Positions 1 through 5,605 of a stretch of DNA of 6,484 bases are shown here, piece by piece. The first letter of the stretch is position 1, and each line of letters starts with the position of its first letter. Position numbers and translations under genes: made by a program. Origin of the DNA: Gemmatimonadaceae bacterium (GTDB lineage Bacteria > Gemmatimonadota > Gemmatimonadetes > Gemmatimonadales > Gemmatimonadaceae). The notes beneath the pieces were generated by a model, which was not told where the DNA came from, did not search any database, and saw nothing but the letters and a program-made list of their open reading frames with translations. The stretch spans positions 1-6,484 of the forward strand of contig JACMOE010000272.1 in assembly GCA_014378185.1 (NCBI GenBank), in the 5' to 3' direction.

Positions 1-38
1 AGACCAGCCTCTAACGCCCGTTCGCCGACCCCGAGCCC

Positions 39-455
39 ATGAAGTCGCTCCGGGCGGGCGTGCGCATCTGCACGGGCGACTACAAGGAACCCGCGACGGC
101 CGCGTATCCGGCCAAGTCGGATGTGGACGCCAATTACGTGAAGTCCATGCACGAGCTGATGCTCAAGGGTCACTATCCCGGCATCGCCACGCACGATCCG
201 GCCATCATTGCGGAGGCCAAGCGGTGGGCGAAGGAGCAGGGCATCGCCAGCGACCGCTTCGAGTTCCAGATGTTGTACGGCATCCGGCGCGACCTCCAGG
301 AGTCGCTCGTGAAGGAAGGCTATCGCGTTCGCTGCTACGTGCCCTTCGGCACGCAGTGGTATCCCTACCTCATGCGCCGTCTCGCGGAGCGCCCCGCGAA
401 CGTCGCATTCATCACCGGCAGCGTCATCAAGGAGGCGCTGCACGGCAACGCGTAG
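39..455 (+). CDS. Proline dehydrogenase, C-terminal fragment (truncated or frameshifted)
   Basis: Proline dehydrogenases oxidise proline to pyrroline-5-carboxylate with FAD, the first step of proline catabolism. These 138 residues match the C-terminal half of the FAD-binding barrel. An RxxxGxY-type segment lies at residues 9-15, DANY at 30-33, THDP at 51-54, FEFQMLYG at 74-81, and YVPFG with WYPYLMRRLAERPAN at 100-121. Tyr100 and the Arg113-Arg114 pair correspond to the substrate-binding Tyr and Arg residues of the family. Monofunctional enzymes are about 300 residues, so half is missing. An in-frame TAA at 12-14 shows that the missing half is not joined in this frame, and no Shine-Dalgarno precedes the ATG. 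Residues 9-15 read RICTGDY where the family usually has R-L-V-K-G-A-Y, changing a FAD-contacting Lys to Thr and an Ala to Asp. I infer a decayed gene or a sequence frameshift near position 40. Family assignment is firm; function of this fragment is doubtful. Confidence 0.72.
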   Translation: MKSLRAGVRICTGDYKEPATAAYPAKSDVDANYVKSMHELMLKGHYPGIATHDPAIIAEAKRWAKEQGIASDRFEFQMLYGIRRDLQESLVKEGYRVRCYVPFGTQWYPYLMRRLAERPANVAFITGSVIKEALHGNA

Positions 456-465
456 CGAACGGCCC

Positions 466-876
466 GTGGCAGGGCAGCACCTTCCCGCTGATCACTCGCG
501 CGGCGATGCCAACACCATCGGCGGCTACGCCGAGGTGCACGGCCGACCGGCTGCCTTCGAGGGCACCGACGGCCTCTCGTACAGCGTCGAGATCGTGACC
601 GCGGCAACCGGGCATGCGCAGCAGCCATGGGGCGCCTATCTGCTGTTCGTGCAGTGGGAGCGCATCGGTGCGGCCTCACCCTCCGGCCACCTCGAATCGG
701 ACTTCCTCGCGGAATCCGACACGGAAGACGACGCCCGCACCATCGTGGGCGCACTGTCGCTCGGCCAGGTGCGCGGCGTCCTCCACGCGCGCATCGCCGA
801 GCGCGCCGGTAGTGAGCCGACACGTCGCTGGTTCGACGTCATGCGCGACGAAACCGGCACAGGAAACGACGAATGA
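466..876 (+). CDS. Hypothetical protein, 136 aa, upstream of and coupled to rsgA
   Basis: I do not recognise this family. The reading frame opens with GTG at 466, 10 bases after the proline dehydrogenase stop. No ATG, GTG or TTG lies in frame in the preceding 100 bases, and no Shine-Dalgarno is visible, so the start is the only one available but weakly supported. The protein is soluble-looking, with no signal peptide or membrane segment. Two likely beta strands (SYSVEIVTA, residues 38-46, and GAYLLFVQWERIG, 56-68) are followed by an acidic stretch (ESDFLAESDTEDDA, 77-90). A probable amphipathic helix follows (LGQVRGVLHARIAERAG, 99-115), then a basic Arg-Arg-Trp and an acidic tail. The opening FEGTDGLSYSVEI resembles a small beta-barrel edge. 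The stop overlaps the rsgA start as ATGA, which argues for translation and co-expression with rsgA. A role in ribosome assembly would be guilt by association only. Confidence 0.68.
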   Translation: MAGQHLPADHSRGDANTIGGYAEVHGRPAAFEGTDGLSYSVEIVTAATGHAQQPWGAYLLFVQWERIGAASPSGHLESDFLAESDTEDDARTIVGALSLGQVRGVLHARIAERAGSEPTRRWFDVMRDETGTGNDE

Positions 877-1865
877 CCGCGTCCGGTCCGGATCAGGGCG
901 TCGTGCTCAGCGGAACCGGCGGCATCTGGCGCGTGCGCCGCGATGATGGCGTCACCGTCGAGGCGTCACTCCGCGGCCGCGTGAAGAAGAGCAATTCCGG
1001 CAAGCGCGCGGATGGCTCGCTCCGTCGCGACACCATCTCCGCGGCGGCGAATACGCTCAAGCTCACCGTCGGCGATCGCGTGCTGCTCGAGCAGGAAGGC
1101 GACGACGCATCAGCCATCGCCGAAATCCTCCCACGGCGTTCACAGCTCGCGCGCCGCAATCCCGGCGGCGGTCACGGCGAACGCATCGTGGCCGCCAACG
1201 TGGATCAGGTGGTCGTGGTGTTCGCCGCCGCCAATCCGGAGCCGCATCCGCGCATGCTGGACCGCTTCCTCGTCATCGCCGAAGCCAACGAGCTGTCCGC
1301 GCGCATCGTCATCAACAAGGTGGAACTCGTCGGTGGCGCGGAGGCAGCGCGCGCACGCTGGATGGACTACGAAAGGGCTGGCTACACCATGCACTACACG
1401 AGCGTCAAGGAACGGCGTGGGCTGGAGGCCCTGCACCTCGCCCTCGCCGGCGTGGTGAGCGTCCTCACCGGTCCATCAGGTGTGGGCAAGTCCTCGTTGC
1501 TCAATGCCATTTTCCCGGGACTCGACCTGCGGGTCGGCGAGATCAGCGAGTCGGTCAACAAGGGCAGGCACACCACAGTCGGGGGTTTCCTGCACCCGCT
1601 GCCGGGCGCCGAGGGCGGATACGTCGCCGACACGCCGGGCCTCCGCGAGGTGGGCATGTGGGCACTGTCGCCGGCGGAGCTGGACCAGTGCTTTCCCGAG
1701 CTGCGTCCCTTCCTGGATGGCTGCCGGTTCGCCGACTGCCGACACAGCGTGGAGCCCGGCTGCGCCGTGCGCGAGGCCGTCGCCAATGGCGACGTGAGCA
1801 AGGCGCGCTATGAAAGCTTCATCAAGCTCCGCGAGGAACTGGAAGGCGTGAAGCCGAGCAGGTGA
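873..1865 (+). CDS. rsgA: Small ribosomal subunit biogenesis GTPase RsgA
   Basis: RsgA (YjeQ/EngC) is a cytosolic GTPase that checks late maturation of the 30S subunit, acting near the decoding centre and helping release RbfA. The 330 residues show the three-part family layout. An N-terminal OB-fold (about 8-87) ends in VGDRV. A circularly permuted GTPase domain carries G4 first (NKVE, 148-151), then the P-loop GPSGVGKSS (200-208) and G3 DTPG (253-256). A C-terminal zinc knuckle has Cys284, Cys289, His291 and Cys297 (C-x4-C-x-H-x5-C). The OB domain holds a basic Ser/Lys/Arg-rich loop (about 36-62) that seems longer than in E. coli. G4 ends in Glu where Asp is usual (NKxD). The ATG overlaps the preceding stop by 4 bases, so translation is probably coupled. 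The gene ends one base before the convergent GntR gene. Identity is very secure. Confidence 0.97.
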   Translation: MTASGPDQGVVLSGTGGIWRVRRDDGVTVEASLRGRVKKSNSGKRADGSLRRDTISAAANTLKLTVGDRVLLEQEGDDASAIAEILPRRSQLARRNPGGGHGERIVAANVDQVVVVFAAANPEPHPRMLDRFLVIAEANELSARIVINKVELVGGAEAARARWMDYERAGYTMHYTSVKERRGLEALHLALAGVVSVLTGPSGVGKSSLLNAIFPGLDLRVGEISESVNKGRHTTVGGFLHPLPGAEGGYVADTPGLREVGMWALSPAELDQCFPELRPFLDGCRFADCRHSVEPGCAVREAVANGDVSKARYESFIKLREELEGVKPSR

Positions 1866-1866
1866 C

Positions 1867-2649
1867 CTACCAGCTGCCCCGTTCGCCCGCCACTGCGATC
1901 ACCTTCGCAATCCGGTCCGCGGCGTGCCGCCAGTTGGCTTGCACCGCATGTTGCGCTCCGTCCGGATCACCCGTATCGATCGCGTCGATCATGGCGTCAT
2001 GCTCGGCGACGGACGCCTTGATGTCGCTCGTGAGCATGCTGATGTACATGCGGATGTAGCGCTCGGCCTGCGGCTTCACGCTGTCATGCAACGCAATGAG
2101 CCGCGGGCCCGCGCACGCTTCCACGATCTGGCGATGCAGTCGCTCATCCGCCTCATAGAGCCGGCCATGATCGATGCTCGCGGCGCGGCCGGTGCGGAAG
2201 AATTCCGCGTTCAGCGCCTTCAGCTCCCTGGAGAGTGCGCGACGCTCGGGCACGGGCAGTCCGGCCGCCCACCGCGCACCCAGGCCTTCCAGCTCCCCGA
2301 CGATGTTGAGCAGCTCGTGCACATCCGCGCGCGTGAGCGGCGCAACCGTGAGCCGTGCCTGCTGCGCGCCTGCCGCGCCCACCACGAAACCCTCCTGCTG
2401 CAGTCGCTGGAGCGCTTCGCGCACCGGTGTCCGACTCACACCCAGGCGCGCCGCAACTTCCGTTTCCACCACACGGCTTCCCGGCGCAAGCAGCCCCTGT
2501 ACGATCAGCTCGCGCAGTCGCTGATACACCTGCTCCGGACGCGAGCCGTGCGGAGCGTCCGACGCCGTCTCTCCACCGCCAGGACGCGCGACGCGCAGTG
2601 CCCGCGAAGGGACGGTACGAGAGCTGATGGGAGTGCGGCGGGCGGGCAT
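1867..2649 (-). CDS. GntR-family transcription regulator, FCD (FadR) subfamily
   Basis: This is a DNA-binding repressor or activator, usually dimeric and controlled by a small carboxylate. From the ATG at 2649 the protein is 260 residues. A basic, disordered-looking leader (1-35) precedes a GntR winged helix (about 37-105). Its recognition region RLGVSRTPVREALQRLQQEG (68-87) is the classic family signature. The helical FCD ligand domain spans about 107-255. Three expected FCD metal or ligand residues are visible: Asp168, His172 (DERLH) and His217 (EHDAMIDAI). The last, normally His, is Asn239 (VQANWRH), which I recall from other FCD subgroups. The frame stays open to an ATG at 2751, but that start would run past the divergent enoyl-CoA hydratase start and through the intergenic palindrome, so I prefer 2649. 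FCD regulators often control a divergent neighbour and themselves, making the enoyl-CoA hydratase gene a likely target. The effector is unknown. Confidence 0.92.
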   Translation of the reverse strand: MPARRTPISSRTVPSRALRVARPGGGETASDAPHGSRPEQVYQRLRELIVQGLLAPGSRVVETEVAARLGVSRTPVREALQRLQQEGFVVGAAGAQQARLTVAPLTRADVHELLNIVGELEGLGARWAAGLPVPERRALSRELKALNAEFFRTGRAASIDHGRLYEADERLHRQIVEACAGPRLIALHDSVKPQAERYIRMYISMLTSDIKASVAEHDAMIDAIDTGDPDGAQHAVQANWRHAADRIAKVIAVAGERGSW

Positions 2650-2664
2650 GATGGGCGGGGTTGG

Positions 2665-2692
2665 CGGACGTCCGGAAATATACGCCCGGACG
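2665..2692. promoter_or_regulatory. Candidate GntR operator in the divergent gap: palindrome plus third half-site
   Basis: Between the GntR start (2649) and the enoyl-CoA hydratase start (2734) lies CGGACGTCCG at 2665-2674, a perfect 10-bp palindrome. A third copy of the half-site CGGAC at 2687-2691 starts 22 bases after the first, about two helical turns. The inner copies also form a 7-bp inverted repeat, CGTCCGG (2669-2675) and CCGGACG (2686-2692), flanking the A/T-rich spacer AAATATACGC. That spacer is the most A/T-rich spot of the gap and could hold a -10 element for either gene. The symmetric site beside a divergent GntR gene fits autoregulation. The half-site is GC-rich and could recur by chance in this genome, and no convincing -35 was found. 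Confidence 0.4.
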
Positions 2693-2733
2693 GCTGCACT
2701 CGCGCAGCCCGGCTTTCCACCGCATGATTCGAC

Positions 2734-3528
2734 ATGGCTGACTACAGGCACCTCATCGTGGATACCTCACCGGCGGGCGTTCGCACCATCACGCTCGACC
2801 GCCCCGACCGGCTCAATGCGGTGAACGATGCACTCGCATTCTCGGTGGGCGACGCACTGGCCGACGCCGCCTCCGCCGATGCCGTGCGCGTCGTCGTCAT
2901 CACGGGCGCTGGTCGCGCATTCTGCGCCGGCCTCGATCTCACCGAGCCACCGGAGCTGCCGCACGCCACGCGCGCGGACCGGCTGGATCCATACGCCTGG
3001 GTAGGCACATGGGTGCAGCGAGTGGTTGCCTGCGAGAAGCCGGTGACCGCGGCCGTGAACGGCCCAGCCGCCGGCGCGGGTTTCGGACTCGCACTGGCCT
3101 GCGACATCAGGCTCGTTGCGCAATCCGCACGGCTCACCGCAGGCTACGTCCGCCGCGGCCTCAGTCCCGACGCCGGCGTGAGTTATTTCCTGCCCCGCCA
3201 CGTCGGCCTCGCCCGCGCCGCCGACATCCTCCTCACCGGTCGCGACATCGACTCGGCCGAGGCGCTCGCTATCGGCCTCGCTGCCACGATCATTCCCGAC
3301 GCCGACTTTCCGCACGCCGTCGCAGCCTACGCAGCTCGACTCGCACTCGGTGCTCCCATCGCACAGGCCCTGACCAAGCGAATGCTCGTCCAGACCTTCG
3401 ACCGGCCGCTCGACGCCGCCCTTCGCGATGAACTCACGCAGATCAAGGTGTGCTTTTCTACCGCGGACGTTGGCGAGGCGATCGACGCATTCCGCGAAAA
3501 GCGCACGCCAACGTTCAAGGGGCGCTGA
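2734..3528 (+). CDS. Enoyl-CoA hydratase/isomerase (crotonase fold, PaaG-like active site)
   Basis: Crotonase-fold enzymes bind acyl-CoA thioesters and stabilise an enolate in an oxyanion hole; many act in fatty-acid, aromatic or amino-acid breakdown. The 264 residues are full length. Family motifs are LDRPDRLNAVN (21-31), the first oxyanion-hole segment GRAFCAGLDL (60-69) and the second NGPAAGAGFGLALACDI (109-125). The tail ends AFREKRTPTFKGR, very like PaaG-type isomerases. Both glutamates of classical enoyl-CoA hydratase are absent: by alignment with the rat enzyme, Glu144 falls on Gly118 and Glu164 on Tyr138. Asp146 in GLSPDAG occupies the place of the catalytic Asp of PaaG. I therefore expect isomerase-type or other crotonase chemistry rather than simple hydration; the substrate is unknown. 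The start at 2734 fits the family N-terminus, although no Shine-Dalgarno is present. It diverges from the GntR regulator, its probable controller, and no other degradation genes adjoin it. Confidence 0.93.
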   Translation: MADYRHLIVDTSPAGVRTITLDRPDRLNAVNDALAFSVGDALADAASADAVRVVVITGAGRAFCAGLDLTEPPELPHATRADRLDPYAWVGTWVQRVVACEKPVTAAVNGPAAGAGFGLALACDIRLVAQSARLTAGYVRRGLSPDAGVSYFLPRHVGLARAADILLTGRDIDSAEALAIGLAATIIPDADFPHAVAAYAARLALGAPIAQALTKRMLVQTFDRPLDAALRDELTQIKVCFSTADVGEAIDAFREKRTPTFKGR

Positions 3529-3555
3529 CCGAATGTCGTCCTGGGCGCAGCAAAG

Positions 3556-3600
3556 GACCTGTTTTTCAGCCGGGCAAGGAGCAGGTCGTTCGCCTTGCTC
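3556..3600. terminator. Possible weak hairpin region between convergent genes
   Basis: The 86-base gap between the ends of the enoyl-CoA hydratase and exporter genes contains two overlapping inverted repeats. GACCTG (3556-3561) pairs with CAGGTC (3582-3587), and GGGCAAGG (3572-3579) pairs with CCTTGCTC (3593-3600) with one G-T mismatch. They cannot both form. No U-run follows on either strand, although TTTTT sits inside the first loop at 3562-3566. A bidirectional terminator is plausible from position, but the structure is weak. Confidence 0.22.
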
Positions 3601-3614
3601 ACAGCGACCAGCGT

Positions 3615-4514
3615 CTACCGCACCACGTCACGGTCCCGCGCAATCGTGATGATGGCCACACCGCTCAGGATCACTCCGGCCGCGAGCACGGTCCGCGCGG
3701 TCACCGGCTCACTGGCTAGCGCCCAGCCGAGGAACACCGCAACCACCGGGTTCACGTACGCATACGTCGAGGCCTTCGCCGCGGTGGTGTGCGCCAGGAG
3801 GTAGAAATACGCCGTGAAGCCGATGAGCGAGCCGAACGTCACCAAGTAGAGAAAACCAAGCAGGGAGCGCAGAGATGCATGCGCAAGGTCGAGTTGCGAC
3901 AGCTCGCCGGAGAACGCCGCCGCGAGCAGGAGCACGCCGCCGCCAGCAAGCATTTGCGTCGCGCTGCCATTGAACCCTGAACTCCCCCGCGGCGCGTGTT
4001 TCGTGTACAGCGATCCCGCCGCCCAGAACAGCGACGCGAGCAGCAGAACCGCAGCGCCGGTGGCATCCACGCTGCCATGTCCGTGCAGCGAGTCCATACC
4101 CACCAACAGGGCGAGTCCGCCAAGGCCCAAGCCGAGCCCGACGAATACCAGTGCGGGCGGGCGGCGACCGGGGGGTCGCAGCCAGTCCAGCAAGACCATC
4201 CACACAGGCACCACCGCAACCAGCAGCGCCGTGATGCCGGAAGGCACGCGCTGCTCGGCCCAGACAACACCGCCGTTCCCGCCAACGAGCAAGAGACTTC
4301 CACCGATGAGTCCGGTACGCCAGTCGGTCCGGTTTGGCCGCACCGCCCTTCCACTCGCCATCGACCAGGCTAGCAGCAGGGCCCCGGCGATCACAAAACG
4401 TGCCCCCGCCATCAGGAGCGGCGGAAGCGTCTCGACCGCAAACCGGATGGCGAGGTACGTCGAGCCCCACACGAGGTACACGGCGGCGAAGGCGGCGATC
4501 AGGCGAACACGCAT
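3615..4514 (-). CDS. yedA: EamA-family drug/metabolite exporter, YedA type
   Basis: This is an inner-membrane transporter of the drug/metabolite superfamily, a group that exports amino acids, metabolites or drugs; the substrate here is unknown. The 299 residues contain about ten hydrophobic segments in two EamA repeats, roughly 5-138 and 152-290. The first repeat begins with VWGSTYLAIRFAVETLPPLL (15-34), followed by MAGARF, and includes VPSGITALLVAVVPVW (90-105). The second holds GSLIGFTAYFYLL (228-240) and STYAYVNPVVAVFLGWALASE (249-269), closely resembling E. coli YedA as I remember it. Length is close to the family norm. The ATG at 4514 gives a short positively charged start (MRVR) before the first membrane segment. 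No Shine-Dalgarno is visible; TAAATT at 4526-4521 on the minus strand lies only six bases before the ATG, so a leaderless transcript is possible. It diverges from the sigma factor gene across 99 bases. Confidence 0.92.
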   Translation of the reverse strand: MRVRLIAAFAAVYLVWGSTYLAIRFAVETLPPLLMAGARFVIAGALLLAWSMASGRAVRPNRTDWRTGLIGGSLLLVGGNGGVVWAEQRVPSGITALLVAVVPVWMVLLDWLRPPGRRPPALVFVGLGLGLGGLALLVGMDSLHGHGSVDATGAAVLLLASLFWAAGSLYTKHAPRGSSGFNGSATQMLAGGGVLLLAAAFSGELSQLDLAHASLRSLLGFLYLVTFGSLIGFTAYFYLLAHTTAAKASTYAYVNPVVAVFLGWALASEPVTARTVLAAGVILSGVAIITIARDRDVVR

Positions 4515-4552
4515 CGCGAAAATTTAGTTGGACGTCGCAGCAGTGCCCCCAC

Positions 4553-4581
4553 TTGTAAGTTCGGTTCGTTTAATGTATTAT
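4553..4581 (+). promoter_or_regulatory. Sigma-70-like promoter of the ECF sigma/anti-sigma operon
   Basis: TTGTAA (4553-4558, 4 of 6 matches to TTGACA) is separated by exactly 17 bases from TATTAT (4576-4581, 5 of 6 matches to TATAAT). It lies in an A/T-rich island that stands out sharply from the GC-rich surroundings. Transcription would begin near 4588, leaving an untranslated leader of about 26 bases before the ATG at 4614. It looks like a housekeeping promoter. No GGAAT...GTT pattern, the SigR-type target known from Streptomyces, was seen beside it, so autoregulation by the encoded sigma factor is not evident. Confidence 0.62.
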
Positions 4582-4597
4582 TGTCATGTAAATTAAA

Positions 4598-4603
4598 AGA
4601 GGG
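4598..4603 (+). promoter_or_regulatory. Ribosome binding site setting the sigma factor start
   Basis: AGAGGG lies 10 bases before the ATG at 4614 and is the only clear Shine-Dalgarno sequence in the window. It favours ATG 4614 over the in-frame TTG at 4581, whose first base is the last base of the -10 element. Confidence 0.65.
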
Positions 4604-4613
4604 CCACACACAA

Positions 4614-5270
4614 ATGACGACGGCCACACACGCCACGCTCACGCTGCCCGGACCCACGTCCGGCGCCGCTGGCGTGGCGCTCGACGTTTCTGCGTCCACC
4701 GGCACGAATCGGGATGCCGAGTTCGAACGGGAAGCACTTCCCTGGCTCGACGATGTCTATCGCTTCGCCCTGACACTCACGCGCGACGAGTCGGACGCCG
4801 ATGACGTGGTACAGGAGACCTACCTGCGCGCCTACCGCTCCTGGCATACGTTCATCCCGGGTACGGAATGCCGGCGCTGGCTGTTCACCATCTGCCGCAA
4901 TGTCTTCCTCCGATCGCGCGAGCGGCAGCGTCCAACCGTGGACCTCGAGGACGGCGAGCAGGATGCCTTGGCGGCAGGTTCGGTGTATGCCGCCGCGCGC
5001 GAGCGCGGCTACGATGATCTCTACGCCACGCTCGATTTGGCACCTGCCCTGCGCGATGCACTGGACGAACTGGCGGAGCCCTTTCGCTCGGCGGTGATTC
5101 TCGTGGATGTCGAGGACATGACGTATGAATCCGCCGCGCAGGTCATGGGCGTCCCGATCGGCACGGTGCGCTCGCGCCTGTTTCGCGGGCGGCGCTTGCT
5201 CCAGGAAAAGCTCGTGACGGTGGCCGAGGACCTCGGATTCGCCACGGCCTCGGTTGGTGTGCGTCGATGA
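4614..5270 (+). CDS. RNA polymerase ECF sigma factor (SigR/RpoE-like)
   Basis: Group 4 (ECF) sigma factors direct RNA polymerase to a small stress regulon and are held inactive by a partner anti-sigma factor. From ATG 4614 the protein is 218 residues. A poorly conserved Thr/Ala/Gly-rich leader (1-32) is followed by sigma region 2 (about 36-105), with DADDVVQETYLRAYRSWHTF at 61-80 and the -10-reading RRWLFTICRNVFLRSRERQ at 87-105. After an acidic linker (about 107-140), region 4 (about 145-200) has a helix-turn-helix of the usual form (MTYESAAQVMGVPIGTVRSR, 169-188) followed by LFRGRRLLQEKL. The long linker and the RsrA-like partner fit the SigR-type ECF group. Its stop overlaps the anti-sigma start by 4 bases (ATGA), giving coupled synthesis of the pair. 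The start is supported by the ribosome binding site and promoter. Targets are not known. Confidence 0.95.
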   Translation: MTTATHATLTLPGPTSGAAGVALDVSASTGTNRDAEFEREALPWLDDVYRFALTLTRDESDADDVVQETYLRAYRSWHTFIPGTECRRWLFTICRNVFLRSRERQRPTVDLEDGEQDALAAGSVYAAARERGYDDLYATLDLAPALRDALDELAEPFRSAVILVDVEDMTYESAAQVMGVPIGTVRSRLFRGRRLLQEKLVTVAEDLGFATASVGVRR

Positions 5271-5572
5271 GCGCCCCCGCCCGCTCGCAGCTGGAGGGTC
5301 TCGGGCTGTCCGCATCCTGTGTGGATGTGCTGCGCCACTTGTGGGACTATCTCGACGACGAGATGACGCCGCGCGGTGCGGAGAGGCTGCGCGCGCACAT
5401 CGCGAACTGCGGGCAGTGTCGGGGCCTCGAAGGCTACCAGTCGAGCTTTCTCGACACGCTCGCCCAGCTTCGATCGGAGTTCGATGCGCCCACCGAGCTG
5501 CGACAGCGCCTGGCGGACAAGCTCAAGGGGCAGGGCTGCGGCTGCTGGGCGAAGGTGCGCGGCGAGTCCTGA
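5267..5572 (+). CDS. Zinc-type anti-sigma factor (RsrA-like), partner of the upstream ECF sigma
   Basis: Small zinc-binding anti-sigma proteins wrap around a cognate ECF sigma factor; in RsrA, thiol oxidation expels zinc, forms a disulfide and frees the sigma. The 101 residues have no membrane segment, so the protein is cytosolic. Cys18 starts the helix CVDVLRHLWDYLDDEMT (18-34), and His44, Cys48 and Cys51 form the H-x3-C-x2-C motif (HIANCGQC). As I recall RsrA, its zinc ligands are Cys11, His37, Cys41 and Cys44, which is identical spacing shifted by seven residues. The following APTELRQRLADKLK (74-87) resembles the RsrA tail helix. An unusual Cys-Gly-Cys (91-93) near the end could be an extra redox pair. 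Its ATG overlaps the sigma stop, and a strong terminator follows. Anti-sigma identity is firm; redox sensing is inferred from the cysteines. Confidence 0.91.
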   Translation: MSAPARSQLEGLGLSASCVDVLRHLWDYLDDEMTPRGAERLRAHIANCGQCRGLEGYQSSFLDTLAQLRSEFDAPTELRQRLADKLKGQGCGCWAKVRGES

Positions 5573-5574
5573 GG

Positions 5575-5605
5575 CGACGCCCGGCCACGCCGGGCGTCGT
5601 GCTTT
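5575..5605. terminator. Rho-independent terminator, probably bidirectional
   Basis: CGACGCCCGGC (5575-5585) and GCCGGGCGTCG (5589-5599) form a perfect 11-bp stem around a 3-base loop (CAC). It starts two bases after the anti-sigma stop. A short TTT (5603-5605) follows on the plus strand, overlapping the stop codon of the converging OsmC gene. The stem is very stable, but the U-tract is short on the plus side and absent on the minus side, so termination of the minus-strand operon is less certain. Confidence 0.7.

Noticed and set aside
1924..2727. Open frame of 267 codons on the plus strand
   Set aside because: It lies antisense to the well-supported GntR regulator, and its Arg/His-rich translation has no family features; it is a codon-bias shadow.
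2724..2741. Five-codon mini-frame ATG...TGA overlapping the enoyl-CoA hydratase start
   Set aside because: It has no ribosome binding site, and such tiny frames are expected by chance; there is no evidence of attenuation.
2650..2751. N-terminal extension of the GntR regulator to an ATG at 2751
   Set aside because: It would overlap the divergent enzyme gene and its likely promoter/operator, and the extra 34 residues look like translated noncoding DNA.
4581..4613. Upstream TTG start for the sigma factor, adding 11 residues
   Set aside because: The TTG begins within the -10 element, upstream of the expected transcription start, while ATG 4614 has a good ribosome binding site.
4593..5315. Open frame of 240 codons on the minus strand opposite the sigma factor
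   Set aside because: It is antisense to conserved sigma regions 2 and 4, has a low-complexity composition and shows no recognisable motif.
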